A DNA stretch of 64,000 nucleotides from Psoroptes ovis (GCA_002943765.1 PQWQ01000005.1:2729001-2793000); one strand, 5' to 3'; counted from the stretch's first letter, positions 39,631-53,301 are shown. Notes: generated by a model from the letters alone, not told the origin. Translations and numbers: made by a program.

Positions 39631-41984
39631 CCATACGAATTTCAATGTTGGTCCAGCAAACATTTTGATGTTGGACCATATTTTCATCACCAAGGTCCAT
39701 TGCTGCTGTTTGTTTGAAATCAATTTTTAATTTGTTTTTAATTTTTTTCATTTCATTTCATTTCACTCGCAAGAGTGTTGGTAAAAATGAAAAGATTTTG
39801 ACATTTTCAATGATGAATTAATTCATTTTTTTTCATTTTTCAACATCTTGCGCGATTGTCCATTGTCCATTGTCTACTCTAATGCTGTCCTTGAATGTGT
39901 CAATTATTCATCAAATTTTTTTGGTGGAAATTTTCCGGTTTTTTCGGCCGCAAATTCAATCGGAAATTCGGAGAAAACACTGGTCACAAAATGACCAAAT
40001 CACTTGAATAATTCCATTCAATCGCTAACTTACTGGAGTCTTTTTCTGTATTTTGGACTATTTTCCAATAAATTTTAGGAATATTATATCCTCATTGAAA
40101 CAAAATAGATAGTAAAAAAAAAAATTTGACACTTAAACCGGATAAAAAATTTGAAAATCAAAATAAAAACAAATCAAACATGTGATCATAGATGGAATTT
40201 CAAGTGAAAATATAATTGTAATAATCAATTTTGATTGTAAATATTAATAATATTCCAAATTAATAATAATAATAATAATAATACCAATCAATACAAATTA
40301 TCATCATTTTAAAAGTTATATGAATTGATGATGATTAATTTAAAATACCAATCATTATAATAATAATGATTATGATGATGATGGCATTTATGATGATAAT
40401 AACAACACAATTGTATACAGCGATCAAAGTATCAAGTATATCGAGAGATGTTTGAGTGAATCATTTGAGACCAATTTATTTGTCCTGATACAGTGCAGAC
40501 AATGTTAAATTCCATTATTGATGATAATAAGCATCATTATATATCGAGATTTACCTGATAACGTTCAATCAAAAAATTAATCAGCATCTTGTTATTGACG
40601 GATTGATATGTCTCATAATTGAAATGTGATCAAAATGTGCGATACCTTTGTATTAGAATGTTCAATTGACAAAATTGAATACATCGAAAGTATCAATGAT
40701 CAATGTATTCACTTTGATTATTTCAAGTTATGTGAATTATCATCAATTGGATAAATACCTCTGCTTGTATAGACTAAATAATACGGAAAAATAATAATAA
40801 TAAAATCATCTGTTATTCAAATTTAAATTAATCAATTAATAATAGATTATCTGTCGACATGAATTGCTCTAGAAATCAAAGATTACAATTATTTTAGTCG
40901 AGAAAATCAATTAACCTTTGATTTATTTCGATTATGATTTTAAATTTTGAAACATAAAAATTCTTCAAATAATCACTGATCAATCGATGATGATCAATAA
41001 TAATCGTCATAATTGATGCTATTTTTATGATGATAATTATCATCATCATCATTATAAATCAATTACATATGACTAATAACTGTTGTCGATTACTAAAAAT
41101 ATGCACAGGTAAAAATAGAAATTAAAATTAGATTCTCATGGAAATCAAACGGAGAAAATAAACCTAAAAAGAATTTCAAATATTTTGCAATCAATGTGAT
41201 TTGTAATCATCATCATTGACAAACTTACCATCAATGAAATGCGATTGAATTAATGATCAATGATTGTCATGTAATACTTTTGTTTGTAATCAATCAATCA
41301 TGATGATGATATTCATGTGACTATACCTGTTTTGAAATTTGAAAAAATTTTTGCAAAATCAAATAGAAAAATTAAAAAATTCCATTCAAATTAGTCATTG
41401 ATCAATTGATATTTCCATCCAATCAAACATTTAACCAAACAAACAAACCAAAAAAAAAATCAATTAAAATTCAACAATTTGATGATTAATTTTGATTGAT
41501 CATAGTTGATCAATGATCAATTGATTTCATACTCTCCAAATATTTCAAAAAAAATTCATCAAAATTTGAGAAAAACGAATAATTTGAACGAACAAAAACC
41601 GAAATTCAGTTAATTGATTTCAATCAATACATTTAATACCAGGTAAATTCAACATACACACATTCCGCAGGTAAAAATTTGAAATCTGAAAGAAATCAAT
41701 TTCAAAAATTGAAATTTGATGATGAATTCATGCTGTGTGACTATGTGCACGTATCATGTTGCATTGTTTGTTTGTTTGGCTGTGATTCATAAAACAATCA
41801 AATTCCAATTCAAATTGATTGCTATGATGGCACACGATATGCACAGACACACGCACGTACACACCCACCCACCGGTACATCCACAAGACACAAATATCCA
41901 AATACACAAACACACACACACCAGAATATCGTTGATCAATGACCAATGATCAATTTTAAAATCAAAAAAAAAGGTTGTAAAACG

Positions 41985-41990
41985 TTTATT
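41985..41990 (-). terminator. Poly(A) signal of the RRP5 gene
   Basis: AATAAA on the minus strand, 56 bases beyond the RRP5 stop codon. Confidence 0.5.
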
Positions 41991-42045
41991 TAATTGAAAT
42001 TATTCAAAATAATTTGATTTAAGATGAAAATATTAAGAAAAAATT

Positions 42046-45000
42046 CTACAAATTATCATTCAAAACAACACCTTTTTCAATATATTCAGCCGCTAATCGT
42101 TGTAACCGTTCAATATTGCTATTATTACCAAATCTTGTTTCAAAATCCAAATATTTCTTGAATATAAAACGCATTTTATGTGTAGATTTAAATTTAAATG
42201 TCAGCAATCGTTCAAATATGCTGCGGATGAATTCAATTGAATCTTTGCTATTATCATCATCATTATCATCATTGTTTTCATGTTTATTCAATGTATATTT
42301 GATCAACATATCAATATAAATTGACCATTTATCCAATCGTTCCCAATATAATGACAATAGTTTTTCGAAAATTGTTTTACCATTTTCAATATTACCAAAT
42401 TGAAATTCATATTGTGCAAATTTAGACATTAATTCAATTTGTTGTTGTTTTTGTTGATCGAAAATTGATAATGATTTTACAAATAATTTTCTACCGCTTT
42501 CAATTTTTTGATTTTTCATCAAAAATCTCAAATATTTGAGCCATATTTCTTGATTATTTGAATATTTTTTACATAAATATTCATAAATATTCTTGGCTTT
42601 TTCAAATTGTTCTTCACTGTTCAAATCATTATTGCCATCTTCATCTTCATTATTATCATAAACATCGGCTAAACGTAAATAAATCACCTTGCGATCATTG
42701 AATTTTAATGCTTTTTCAATCAATTCATTCATTGATTGTTCGGTGCCGAATTGATTTTCAATATTCATCAAGCTTGTCCATATGTTTAATTTTTCATTTT
42801 CTTCTCTGTATATTTTTAGTAATTTTTAATTAAAAGAATGGAAAATGAAAGTAGTCAAATTATATTTAACCCTTTGAATACTAGAAATGGTACAAACCTA
42901 AATGAAATTTTTGCCAGCGCACGTTCACCGATTTCACGTGCTTTATCAATTTGTTTTCGTTCAATAAAATATGCCATATATTCAATCCATAGTAATGAAT
43001 TATTCGGTTCTTGTATGACGGCCATTTCAAAATCTTGTTCATCTTCTAATCTATGTTTACGTATATTTTCATTGATATTCAATAATTTCATTTCTTTTTC
43101 TCTGATCATCGATTCTTGTTGTCGAGCTTGTTCATTTCTTTTCATACGTTTTCGTTGTTTTTGATCCAATTCATTGTCTGAATCACCATCATGATCATCA
43201 TTGAAATCAGAATCAGAATCATCGTTGAATTGATTTTGACCATCACCATCATCATCAGTGTTTGCATTTTGTAATTTATCAAATTTTCTTTTATTCGTCA
43301 ACTTTTTCAAATCCAATACATTCCAATCAAATTGATTGACAAGGGATTTTTTTGTCGCTGCTGGCGATTGATTGGAGGTGGTAGCCTTTGGTTGCGATTG
43401 TTTCGATATTTGTGATGATTTGTCTTCGGTATTGATTTGATTATCATCAGATTTATTCTCGTCATTCGTGACCGTGGTAATTGTTTTGTTTTTGTCAATT
43501 TCCTTGGTCGATTTCTCAGGTTTGGCCGGCAATTTTAATTTCATCGATGAATCATGAAGCTTGGCTAATACCAACACATCTTTATTATAATTATTTTGTT
43601 GGAAATATTCAATCATAAATTGATAACAATGATTTAACGAATATAAACTCTCGATATGACGTAAATCATTAAAATGTCGACGTACTGGTACAAAACCAAT
43701 AAGACCAGGCAAATGACCATTGAATATTATCATTACATATTTTGCGTTCACATATACCACAGTACCTTTGACTACTTGTTTCAATTTAATTTTATCAAAT
43801 TGTTTAAAATTTTTTATTTGTTTTAGCAATTTACATTGTTGTTTTGATGGTTGTATGAATAATTTTAAAGTTTTATTATCAAAATCAACGTCACATATTA
43901 ATGCTTGTCCCATTTGTGATATTTGTAAATTGAGCTCATCTTTATCAGTGTATAGCCTGTTATCGACAATACCTTGAACTGTAGGTTCATTACGATAACC
44001 ATTACGGCTACAATTCATTCGAATTTGTTGATCATTGATTTCCATGACACTGAAGCTGACGATTTCACCAATTTTAAATGATGATAATAATTTCAACTGG
44101 TCATCATTTGAATTATTGGCCATTAATTTTTGTAATGAATTCATTTCTTGAAAATATGATTTTAATATTTCGATATTTGCTTTGTTTGAATCTGCACCAT
44201 TGTCTTCAGCATTATCATTCAATACATTTGAAAGTTTCATTGAAAATTTAAAATGTTTCAGAAAATTATTATCATCATTATTTGATTGATTATCATGATT
44301 CAATGATTCATAATCATTTACATCGATAGCGGTGACGAAAATTGTTTGACCACGATTTAAATCAATTTTTTTCGGATCATCAAAGTAGCCATCTTGAACG
44401 AATCTTTTTCGTATAAAACCAAATTTCAGATTAGTCGTTTCAAAATATACACCATTTTGGATTACATTTCTAACGATAGCCGGGAATGGTTCATTCAATT
44501 TTATATCTTGTTCATTCATTATCAGTGATGAATTACGTTGCACAAATGTTTGTTTCATTGTTGCACATACAATATTTGTTGAATCTTTTGAATAAATCAT
44601 CAATTCATCTATGATATCATTTACATTTAATGTATTGTACATATGACGACATATATCACGATCATCGGATAAATGATACGCGGGTAAAAATACAAGATAT
44701 TTTTCTTTGGCATCAACTAAATCGAAACCTTTCGGCTGTTTCGATATGATACGCATTTTGGTCATTATTTGTCCAATACGAAGCATTGAATTATTTTTAT
44801 TATCAATTTTCAAATTCATTCGAAATTTTTCTTTTTTATTTTTACTTTTATCTTTATCATCGTCTGGTGTGGTCAATTCAGGATTAATCAACGAACAAAT
44901 CATATGTTTTGATTGCATATCGATCGATATCACTGTACAATTGACCAATTGTCCTAGTTTGAATATTTTTTCTGGATATTCAATTTCATATGTTGCTAAA

Positions 45001-46871
45001 TATTTTTTCGGTATAAAACCACGAATGTTGTTGAAAAATTCCAATAAAATTCCTTGTTCTTGTATCAAACAAACAACACCTAATGATGATGATTTCAAAG
45101 GTTGAATTTCTTCTAAATTTTTGAATATTAATTTTTCCGGCAGATTCAATAATGATTTCTTTGCTGTTAACGTTATTTTAACATTACAATTATTATTGAT
45201 GCTAAAATATGGAACACTATTTATTTTCAATATACGACATTTAACTTGTTTCTTTAGCGAGAAATATTTTTCACGTATTTTTTCCAGATTCATTGATGTT
45301 AGGATTGGTGAATCAGATAAATGTATATTCGGTATGAAACCATTTAAATCGAAACCAATTTTCACAATAATACCATTCGCATTATATTTTTGTACAATAA
45401 CATTGATTATTTGTCCAATTTCTAAATCATTTGCTGTTAAATCATTATTCATTTGTTCGATAAATGATTTTCGTAATGATATTTCAATAATTTGATCAAA
45501 TAAATTGATTTTTTTAATACGACAACGATGTTCACTACCTGGATAATATTTATCATCTAAATCTTGTTCGATTGAATCATTATTTTTTAATTCATCTTTT
45601 TCAAATAAGTTTTTACGAAATGCAATCGCATACATATTCATTTCGGACAAACGAAATATAATACCCATGTTGTTGTACATTTTCGAACAAACAATAGCCT
45701 TATCAATGACTTTACCGATACGGATTGTATCAATGAATTTTTTAATTTTTTTCACTGTTAACAATGATTTCAATGTGATAGAAATTTGTTTAGTATGAGG
45801 ATGTACATACAATACATAGCCTTGAATGGTATTGCCAATTTTCAATTGTTGCAGTTGTTTTGATGTCACTGATAAATCATCATTCAAATGTAAATTTGTA
45901 ACGAAACCTTTATAACCTCCAGGCAGCTCTAATTCGAGACCATAATTATTTTTCGCCATAATTGTAGCAGCCGTTTTGGTGCCTGGTACAAACATCGATA
46001 TCGATGGCTGTTGATCATAATCAATCAAGAATTTTTTGAAACAAATTTTCACCATTATTATTCGATCTACAACATTTACAATTGAACATTTTATCAATTG
46101 TCCAATATACAGACTTTCTTCTTGTTTCAAATCATTATCGGATAAAAATGCTTTCACATCTTTTGATCCAATGTCTAACAGATATCCATGATCTTCTTTG
46201 CTGGAAATTGCAGCAACAATATTGAAATTTTCTGGTAAATTTTTAAATGTATTTGAAGAAAAATTTGCATAAATATCTTTAGGATTTAATGATCCGATAA
46301 TCTTGAATGTATTGTTGAGTTTTTTCTGTTTCGATATGATTTTTATTGGATAATATTCACCAATATTAAATATTGATGATAATTTAACAATTTCAACATC
46401 ATCTACATTGTTGGTGAAATTTTCAATCAATTTACTATAAGGTGTAGAAATATTAGTTATAGGAACAATAACATTTATACCGTTTGTAATTGAAAATTTT
46501 AATTCAAATTCAGAAATGTCTTGTAAACACCCTAAAATGACTGTATTTTCGATTAAACGATTAATTGTCAATGTTTCGATGACTGTTTTTTTCAAATTTT
46601 CAACAGTATTTGCATCTTCATCATTGCTTTTGCTTTTCTTTGATTTTTTTGATCGTTTATTTGACGTTTGTTGATTCGTTGATTTAGGCTCCGGTTTTCT
46701 TTTTCGACCTGTGAAATAAACAGAGTGAAAAATTGAAATTTTTTGAAAAAATCAAAGTTTACTTTTGAATAATTGTTCATCTTCATCAATGATGGGCGTG
46801 ATAGTTTTGATAGGAGCTGTTGTTGCTATTGGTTGTTTGCCTCTGGGAAAATATTCATCGTCGATCGCCAT
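42046..46871 (-). CDS. RRP5: RRP5/PDCD11 ribosome biogenesis protein (S1 repeats + HAT repeats)
   Basis: RRP5 (PDCD11 in vertebrates) is a nucleolar protein of the small-subunit processome needed for pre-rRNA cleavages leading to both 18S and 5.8S/25S rRNA. I read three exons: 46871-46763, 46708-42898 and 42805-42046, giving 1559 residues. The introns are short, GT..AG, and the frame is kept across both. The N-terminus has M-A-I-D-D-E-Y-F-P-R-G and a basic Lys-rich segment. Residues from about 75 to 1075 hold roughly ten diverged S1 RNA-binding repeats (for example N-Y-G-L-E-L-E-L-P-G-G-Y-K-G-F). An acidic Asp-rich and Lys/Arg-rich linker follows. Residues from about 1225 to the end are HAT/TPR-like repeats; the last splice restores the family signature A-K-I-S-F-R-E-E-N-E-K-L-N. 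It is somewhat shorter than human and yeast proteins (about 1.7-1.9 thousand residues), mainly through fewer or shorter S1 repeats. The nucleotidase gene lies about 225 bases upstream on the same strand. Confidence 0.93.
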
Positions 46872-47096
46872 GATTTGAAACAATTAATTGAATAAATGGT
46901 CAGAAATAATCGGTGAAAATCTTGAAAAATTATTTTGAAAACTTGGTTCGGGCAAAAACACGTGGTTTTTGTTTATGCTAAAAAATAATTGTTCATAAAG
47001 GACGAACGGCAAAAATTCAAATTTGCGCGCGAATTTTTTTTTCGCTTGAAATCATATAAAAATACAAAATTTTGTAGGAATTTTTTGGTTTTAAAA
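46872..47096. promoter_or_regulatory. Compact intergenic spacer: RRP5 upstream region and nucleotidase 3' flank
   Basis: Only 225 bases separate the nucleotidase stop from the RRP5 start codon, so this must hold both the 3' processing signals of one and the promoter of the other. No TATA box or canonical AATAAA was identified. A GCGCGCG-type patch near 47023-47030 stands out in the AT-rich background. Confidence 0.4.
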
Positions 47097-48958
47097 TTAA
47101 ATTATATTATTTTGTGATCTTCCTATAACATGATTATTATATTGATTAAATGATTTATGTTTGCTTTGTTTGAAAACAATAAATATTATACTTGTAATAA
47201 ATAAAAATATAAATATTAAAATTATCATTAAATAAATTTCCATTTCGATTTGATATTTATGCGCTGATTCGCTTGGTATATGATTTGTTTCATTGATCAT
47301 CATACCGGTAATCCAACCTAAATATGATTTATTGATATCATTCGTAAATTTTAATTGTTTCCATGTTTGATTTGTAAATTTATATACATTGGTTAGTGTG
47401 CTAGAAATTGGCAAAGGAATAAAATGACAAAGATTACAAATTTTCTTCGAGAAAATCAATGAACATTACTGACCTTATAATGTATGGTAAACGAAAACAC
47501 ATGATCGATGTAAATTTGGTATCAATTTTCAATTCATCAGAAATTTCATCGAAATTTTTCATACAAATACGACGATATTCTTGTAAATACTGTTGACGTG
47601 TTATATTTTCAAATTTTGAAAATTTCAATACTTTTGTTTCATGATAATATGCTGACATTGCATAATATAATTCTAATTGATTTCGATCATAATCATCATC
47701 ATGTAATTGTTGTGTAATTTCTTTAAAACAAATATTAAAATTTTCTTGACATTTTTCAATATTTACTAATGTTTCAACTTCATTTTGACATTGATCAACA
47801 TTACCGGTACCGCGTAATTTATAATTATTTACATTATTTATCAAATCACTATTATTTGTACTTGTATTTTTCATTTGTGTACAAATATTATCAAAAATTG
47901 GATAATTTTTCAACATTGTTTCAAAACCTTTAGGAAAACAAGGTACCTCAATAACGGTTTGATTATTATCATTAATATTATTAGGGTTAAATTGTGAATA
48001 TTTTGAGATCAACAAACGTAAATAACGAAACAGCGCTTGTTCAACACCGAAACATAAATTACTAAATGTTTGTATTCGATAATCATTGCCAAATAGATTG
48101 ATTGATTGATAATCATTATGATCATCATGAATGATTGTGGGAATATGATCTATTGAACGTGCAATTTGTGCTGATGCACCACCCATATCTAATACGCTGA
48201 AAGATTTGCCATCATTTTGTCGATCATCATTGATTAATTGCAAAGCTGTGGTCGCTGATGATGATGGAGATGGTGATGGTGGTGATTGCATAAATAGCTT
48301 TCCAGATAAATAATTTGCAGCAATCCATGCAAATAGGCCTTCATCTTTGCCGCTTATAATCGATATACGCTTAATATTTAAATTATGATCATCAAATTTT
48401 TTGTGGATTTTATCCAATATCTTCTTGGCCAATAATGGTTTTGTTTGATTCAACAATCTCATACCGGCTGTTGCACCTAAATAAATGAGAATATTTTCAT
48501 TTTTTACATTTTCCGGTAAATATTGCTCAGTAATATCACGTATGCAATCAATTAATTCATTTGTAATTCGATTTATCTCCGAATCATTATTTGTCGTCGA
48601 TATGGCTGTATCAATTTTTTTCGAATATAATTGTTCAATAACACCGGTATTGTTTAATTTATTAGCTTTCCAACGAAATAATATTAACCGGCTATGTGTT
48701 GAACCGGAATCGATGGCGATTGAATACTAATATTTGGATGAATGAAAAGTAAAAATGAAATCAATCTAATATTTTGTCACCATTAAACTTACTTTATAAT
48801 TAATAGTAGCTGTTGAATTATAATAAATTACAATTGTTAATAAAGAAATTAATGATAATAACATTAATAATAGCGGAAATTTTAATGAATAAATTAATGA
48901 ACATTGTTGATTATATTTGATTGATGATTGATATTTTGTAAATGTTAATGTAGCTGGA

Positions 48959-48996
<38 letters not shown>

Positions 48997-49125
48997 ATGA
49001 CATGGTAACGATGTTTCCATTAACAAACATTTTGGCTGTAATACATTGGCTGTTGATGATGTTGTCGATATTGTTGTTGTCATCGATGTTTGTGGCAGAT
49101 ATTTTTGTCTCATTTTTGATTTCAT
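47097..49125 (-). CDS. Ecto-nucleoside triphosphate diphosphohydrolase (CD39/apyrase family), two membrane spans
   Basis: Enzymes of this family split ATP/ADP (or UDP/GDP) to monophosphates outside the cell or in the Golgi lumen. Three exons (49125-48793, 48726-47474, 47400-47097) give 629 residues. The start ATG is the first after an in-frame stop 18 bases upstream. A membrane span lies at about 83-102 and another at about 584-605, with short basic tails, so both ends are cytoplasmic as in CD39 itself. All five apyrase conserved regions are visible: D-S-G-S-T-H-S-R at 117-124, L-G-A-T-A-G-M-R at 194-201, S-G-K-D-E-G-L-F around 236-243 with the catalytic-type Glu240, V-L-D-M-G-G-A-S-A-Q at 289-298, and the C-terminal Y-L-G-W-I-T-G-M-M near 555-563. 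The cytoplasmic N-terminus is unusually long (about 82 residues) and contains a run of about 12 Asn. Pro/Ser and Asn/Asp-rich insertions expand the ectodomain beyond the usual ~510 residues. Surface versus Golgi placement cannot be decided from sequence alone. Confidence 0.93.
48962..48995. repeat. (ATT)n microsatellite within the nucleotidase first exon
   Basis: It encodes the run of about 12 Asn residues in the cytoplasmic N-terminus of the nucleotidase. Unit changes keep the frame. Confidence 0.85.
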
Positions 49126-51269
49126 TTGATAAATTTTACTTTAGGTAAGAGAATGAGAATGAAAATGTGTCAAATTATGTCAATTGAAATTGAATATTTG
49201 TCAACAAATTCTCTGTGATTGAGACTCGAAAATTCAATTATGTATCATACTAATGCTACAAATATTTATAACAATTGTGACTGAATTGATTTTAATTAAT
49301 AAATTAAACAATTAAAAATAATTTGATTTGAATTACAATTAACAGCTGTTTATACAATGTTATACAATGTTGAAAATTTGAAAAAATCAAATTCAAATGT
49401 TGATTTCAAATGTTGATTTCAATTCTTTTTCATTTTCAATTCAACTTTTTGATGGTTTGTATTTATTTTAAAATCATTAGCATTAGTATCGTAGTAATCG
49501 ATGATTGTAGTAGAGATGATCGGTTACCATTAACAATCATTTGATCAGCGATCATTCATCAGCGATATATTGATAAGTTTTAAAACATGTGCACAAATGT
49601 GAATTGCTGTGTGTAGTAATAAATGTATTTTTTGGCAGCAAAAAAGAAGCGAGAAATAAATCTTGAAAAATGATTTTTTTTACGATGATTTTTGATTGAA
49701 ATATATGGATTTATATACAAATATAACTACAATTGAAACTGGTTCTACCAAATTAATAAATTTCTAATAAATTTCATTTCATTTGTGTATCCTTTATTGA
49801 TGATTTTTTTTTAAATGATTTCAATTGATTTTAAATCAATCAATTTTCTAATTCAAATGAAATAAAATTCAATTAGATTATTTAATTGAAATTAAGACAA
49901 ATTGATTTATACCCAAATTAATGCATTTGATTTGAATGATTAATTGATTAAATATTAATTAATTGATTGATTGATTATTGATCGATTTAATCGTTGATTT
50001 ACAACTGTATTCAGGCAAAATGATTTTCAATTTCTTGTCAAATTGAAATAAAATGAAATGATAATAAATAATGATGATGATAATCACACTGGCAAAAACC
50101 AGCATCAGCAACACGCGTAATATACACAGAAGATGCTCAATTATATTCTTGATTTGATTTGAACAATTATCAATTTGAAATGATTGAATTTATTATACCA
50201 TTTCATTACATATGTGTGATGTTTATCAATGATAATTGCAAGTTTTGGTATGGAAATTTGATAGAATGAATGAATGGTTTTTTTTTTCTATATGTACGAC
50301 CATTTTATCAAGAATGAAAAATGATTTACCATTTTATTTAAGTTGATAATATCGATTTGATTGATTTGATTCGTACAAATGTGTGATATGACGATTGGAT
50401 ATTCATGTATATGTGTGAAAAATGTTTGATGAGTTATCACTTGAATGGTTCGCTGATAATTTTAAAAATTTATCAGTTTTTGTTTGAAATGTTTGAGTTC
50501 AATTGATTCAAAATCAATCGAATTCAGAAATTATTATCAATGAAATGACATGAGGATTTTCTTCATGAACAAATATGAGATTGATAATTTTTCTGAATTC
50601 AAATGATTCTTATCATATCATTGAAATCATATAATGAATATTAATTGGAAAATTTTTGATTAATTATCAGGGTTATGAATATGACAAATTATCGTCATCA
50701 AATATCAATCATTTGATGAATTGATTATGATTATTAAGGTTTTTGTAATCAAATTGATTAGATTTCATTTTGAATGCAAGTTTAAAGATTCATAGTGAAT
50801 CAATGAATGATGATGATTGTAATCTGTAAATAAAAAAAATTACAATTATCATATCGTTAAAATATGAAAATGTCATTCGATTTTCAATTCATTCAATGAA
50901 ACATGAATTACTTCATTAAAGTTTAGGATAACATGCATTTGAGACCGGCTCAGAAATAGACTTAATGGATCTCTCGTTTAATACTGGATTACCAATCATC
51001 GGCAATGTTTGCATTTTTAAATTAATCATTTTAAAATATGCTTTAGAATTGATTGTATAACATTAATGGAAACGGTATTAAAATAGTTTTTTCAATATCA
51101 AAGGACAGATTGAGAATGTTTACGGAAGGAAAAATTTTCAGTTCCAGACAAAATCAATAATCACTCATTTGGCTAGAAATGATAAGAATCAAAGGCTTGA
51201 CTCAGTATTTAAATTGGATTCCAGACGGAATTTTGATTGAAAATTTGAATCATTTCTCCAATATTCAAA
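49126..51269. promoter_or_regulatory. Divergent intergenic region between nucleotidase and channel genes
   Basis: It holds the upstream regions of two genes transcribed away from each other. No other open frame, hairpin element or clear TATA box was identified. It is AT-rich, with only short simple repeats. Untranslated exons of either gene could lie here. Confidence 0.4.
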
Positions 51270-53301
51270 ATGACGAACCCGACATCGATTTTGGATGTTT
51301 CGACGATTGAATCGAATCATTATCATCAACGATCAAAATTACAAAATTCAAGAATTGATTTAATCAATGATGATTTCAATACAAAAGATGTAACGATTCA
51401 AAGTAAAAATCAAAGCAATAAGCAACGGCGACATGCAATCATTGATTCTGAACAATTTAATAGAAAATTAAATCGTCAACAACGTATTCGGCTGATATTG
51501 TTACATTATTTTCGTTCTGATTCAATAATACGTTTCATATTCATTACAATTTGTTTCATTTGTTTTATGGTCAACATTATTACGGTTTTGAATGATTTTC
51601 TTTCATTCAACACCATTTTGTATATGGAATATCGTACACCAAAACAAACATTGCCACCAGCTATAACGATTTGTACTAATTGTATTTATTGTGGTGTAAG
51701 GTATGTAGTGATGATCATCATTATAATTTTAATAATTATAAGATAATTTCAAAAATCATTTCAGTGATTATACCAAAATGAATGTCTACAAAGCAATCAC
51801 CAACGATTATAATAGCGATAATAAATTATCATTAAATTTATCCGATTTCATTGAATATTGTCGCCTTTATTCGAATTCAATTAAATTATATGATTTAAAT
51901 TCATCGGAATATTATGTAAATTGTACTGATTTAATACCAATCCAGATAAGTATGCAAGAAGGACATAAATGTTATACATATTTTAGTAATATGTATGGTG
52001 ATATTACACGTTTGGCGAATAATAACAGTAAAGATAATGAAAAATTACAAAAATTACAAATGAATTTTGATAATTTTCCATATATTGAAATAAAAATCCG
52101 AGGAAAATATTTACAATCAAATAAAAAATCCGCCAAGATTAAATCAAATGACAGAAATCACGATCATTATACAAAAATTGATGAAACTGATGGTATATTT
52201 TTAGTGATACATTCACAAACAATATTGGCCGATATGTTTAGCCTTTCATATCATCGTATATTTGCATCGAAATATATTCAAATACAATTTTCGAAAATGA
52301 TTGAAAATTATCGTGAACCAACCACTTTTGGTTCATCGGCAAAATGTTTTAATTATGATCGAAATCAAACAAATAAACCTGATTATCATCATAAATCGAT
52401 AATCAATGATTATGGTTATATCGAGCAGAAATATTTGTCATTATTTCGTACACGTGGTGAATGTATACTGTATTGTATGTGGAGATATTTAGGACATAAT
52501 AAATTATGTTTAAATTTTTATACAATATTCAACGAGCATTTATTTTTGATGGAACAAAAATATCGTATTTTGAATTATATGAAATATGAATTACGTAAAT
52601 ATATTAATGATTATAATAATGATATTAATCAATATAATTTTAATATTAATGATTATCTAAAAAATTATACTAATCATACTATGAATGATAAAAATGATTG
52701 GAATTTTGCTAATAATCAATTAGATTATATAATTGAAATTATTATTAAATCATTGAAAAAATCAAATATAAATTTTTGTAACATTAACAATAGTTATAGA
52801 CAATATGGTAATATCAAAAGGAAATGTCAACAAAATTGCCCAAGAGAATGCTTGAGGGAAACATTTTGGATTGATACTAGTTATAATTTAGATATTATTC
52901 ATAATCATAATGATAATGGTAAAAATAATGGTAATATTAATGATGATCAAAAATTAATTTTTAATGAAAATTTAATGAAAAATTATAAAAATTTCCTTCA
53001 TACACGAATGAATAAAAATATTGTTTACAATGATAATAATAATGATTCAGTAATTCGTATTGAATGGTCAACCGAACCAATTGTTTATATTGAACATCGT
53101 GAAAAATTTACCACCACATCATTTTTAGGTAATATTGGTGGCCATACTCATATTTGGTTGAGTATATCGATATTGGCAATCGTTCGTTTCGCATTGGATT
53201 TGATGAAAAAGCGTAGTAACATTTCCAGTTCATTACGTAATCATTTTTGGTTTTTTCATTGGTTCAATAGCATTATTGTGCATCATAATCGTAATCATTG
53301 A
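51270..53301 (+). CDS. DEG/ENaC-family channel subunit with altered pore motif
   Basis: DEG/ENaC (including insect pickpocket) subunits form trimeric, usually Na-selective channels with two membrane spans and a large Cys-rich ectodomain. Two exons (51270-51700 and 51765-53301, acceptor TTTCAG) give 655 residues. The first span is at about 86-106, followed by L-P-P-A-I-T-I-C-T-N (128-137), the family's post-TM1 motif. The ectodomain has many Cys, including C-x3-C-P-R-E-C before TM2, and several Asn-x-Ser/Thr sites. TM2 is preceded by F-L-G-N-I-G-G-H, matching the family's N-I-G-G. Two hallmark motifs differ: the Gly-x-Ser filter reads Ser-Ile-Ser at 610-612 and the acidic residue a few positions later is Arg618. 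The cytoplasmic His-Gly before TM1 reads His-Tyr at 79-80. The C-terminal tail is short, basic and aromatic. Membership is secure; whether it conducts Na is doubtful. Confidence 0.85.

Larger units (their letters stand above)
32000..42045. other. AT-rich gene desert, part 3
   Basis: No gene was recognised. Frames of 60-95 codons exist at 32-33 kb, 35.7-36.8 kb, 37.0-37.8 kb and 39.1-39.4 kb, but they lack start/splice context and family motifs. The stretch contains an (AGC)8 tract at 35961-35984, a GA/GATA tract at 38063-38102, and degenerate hairpin elements at 34345 and 39547. The right end includes the 3' flank of the RRP5 gene. Confidence 0.5.

Noticed and set aside
41716..41949. His/Thr-rich frame and its antisense
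   Set aside because: Produced by a CACACA-rich stretch; both strands are open for compositional reasons.
42838..45495. Several plus-strand frames of 80-130 codons across the RRP5 gene
   Set aside because: They lie opposite the RRP5 exons and read Phe/Ile/Ser-rich complement of that coding sequence.
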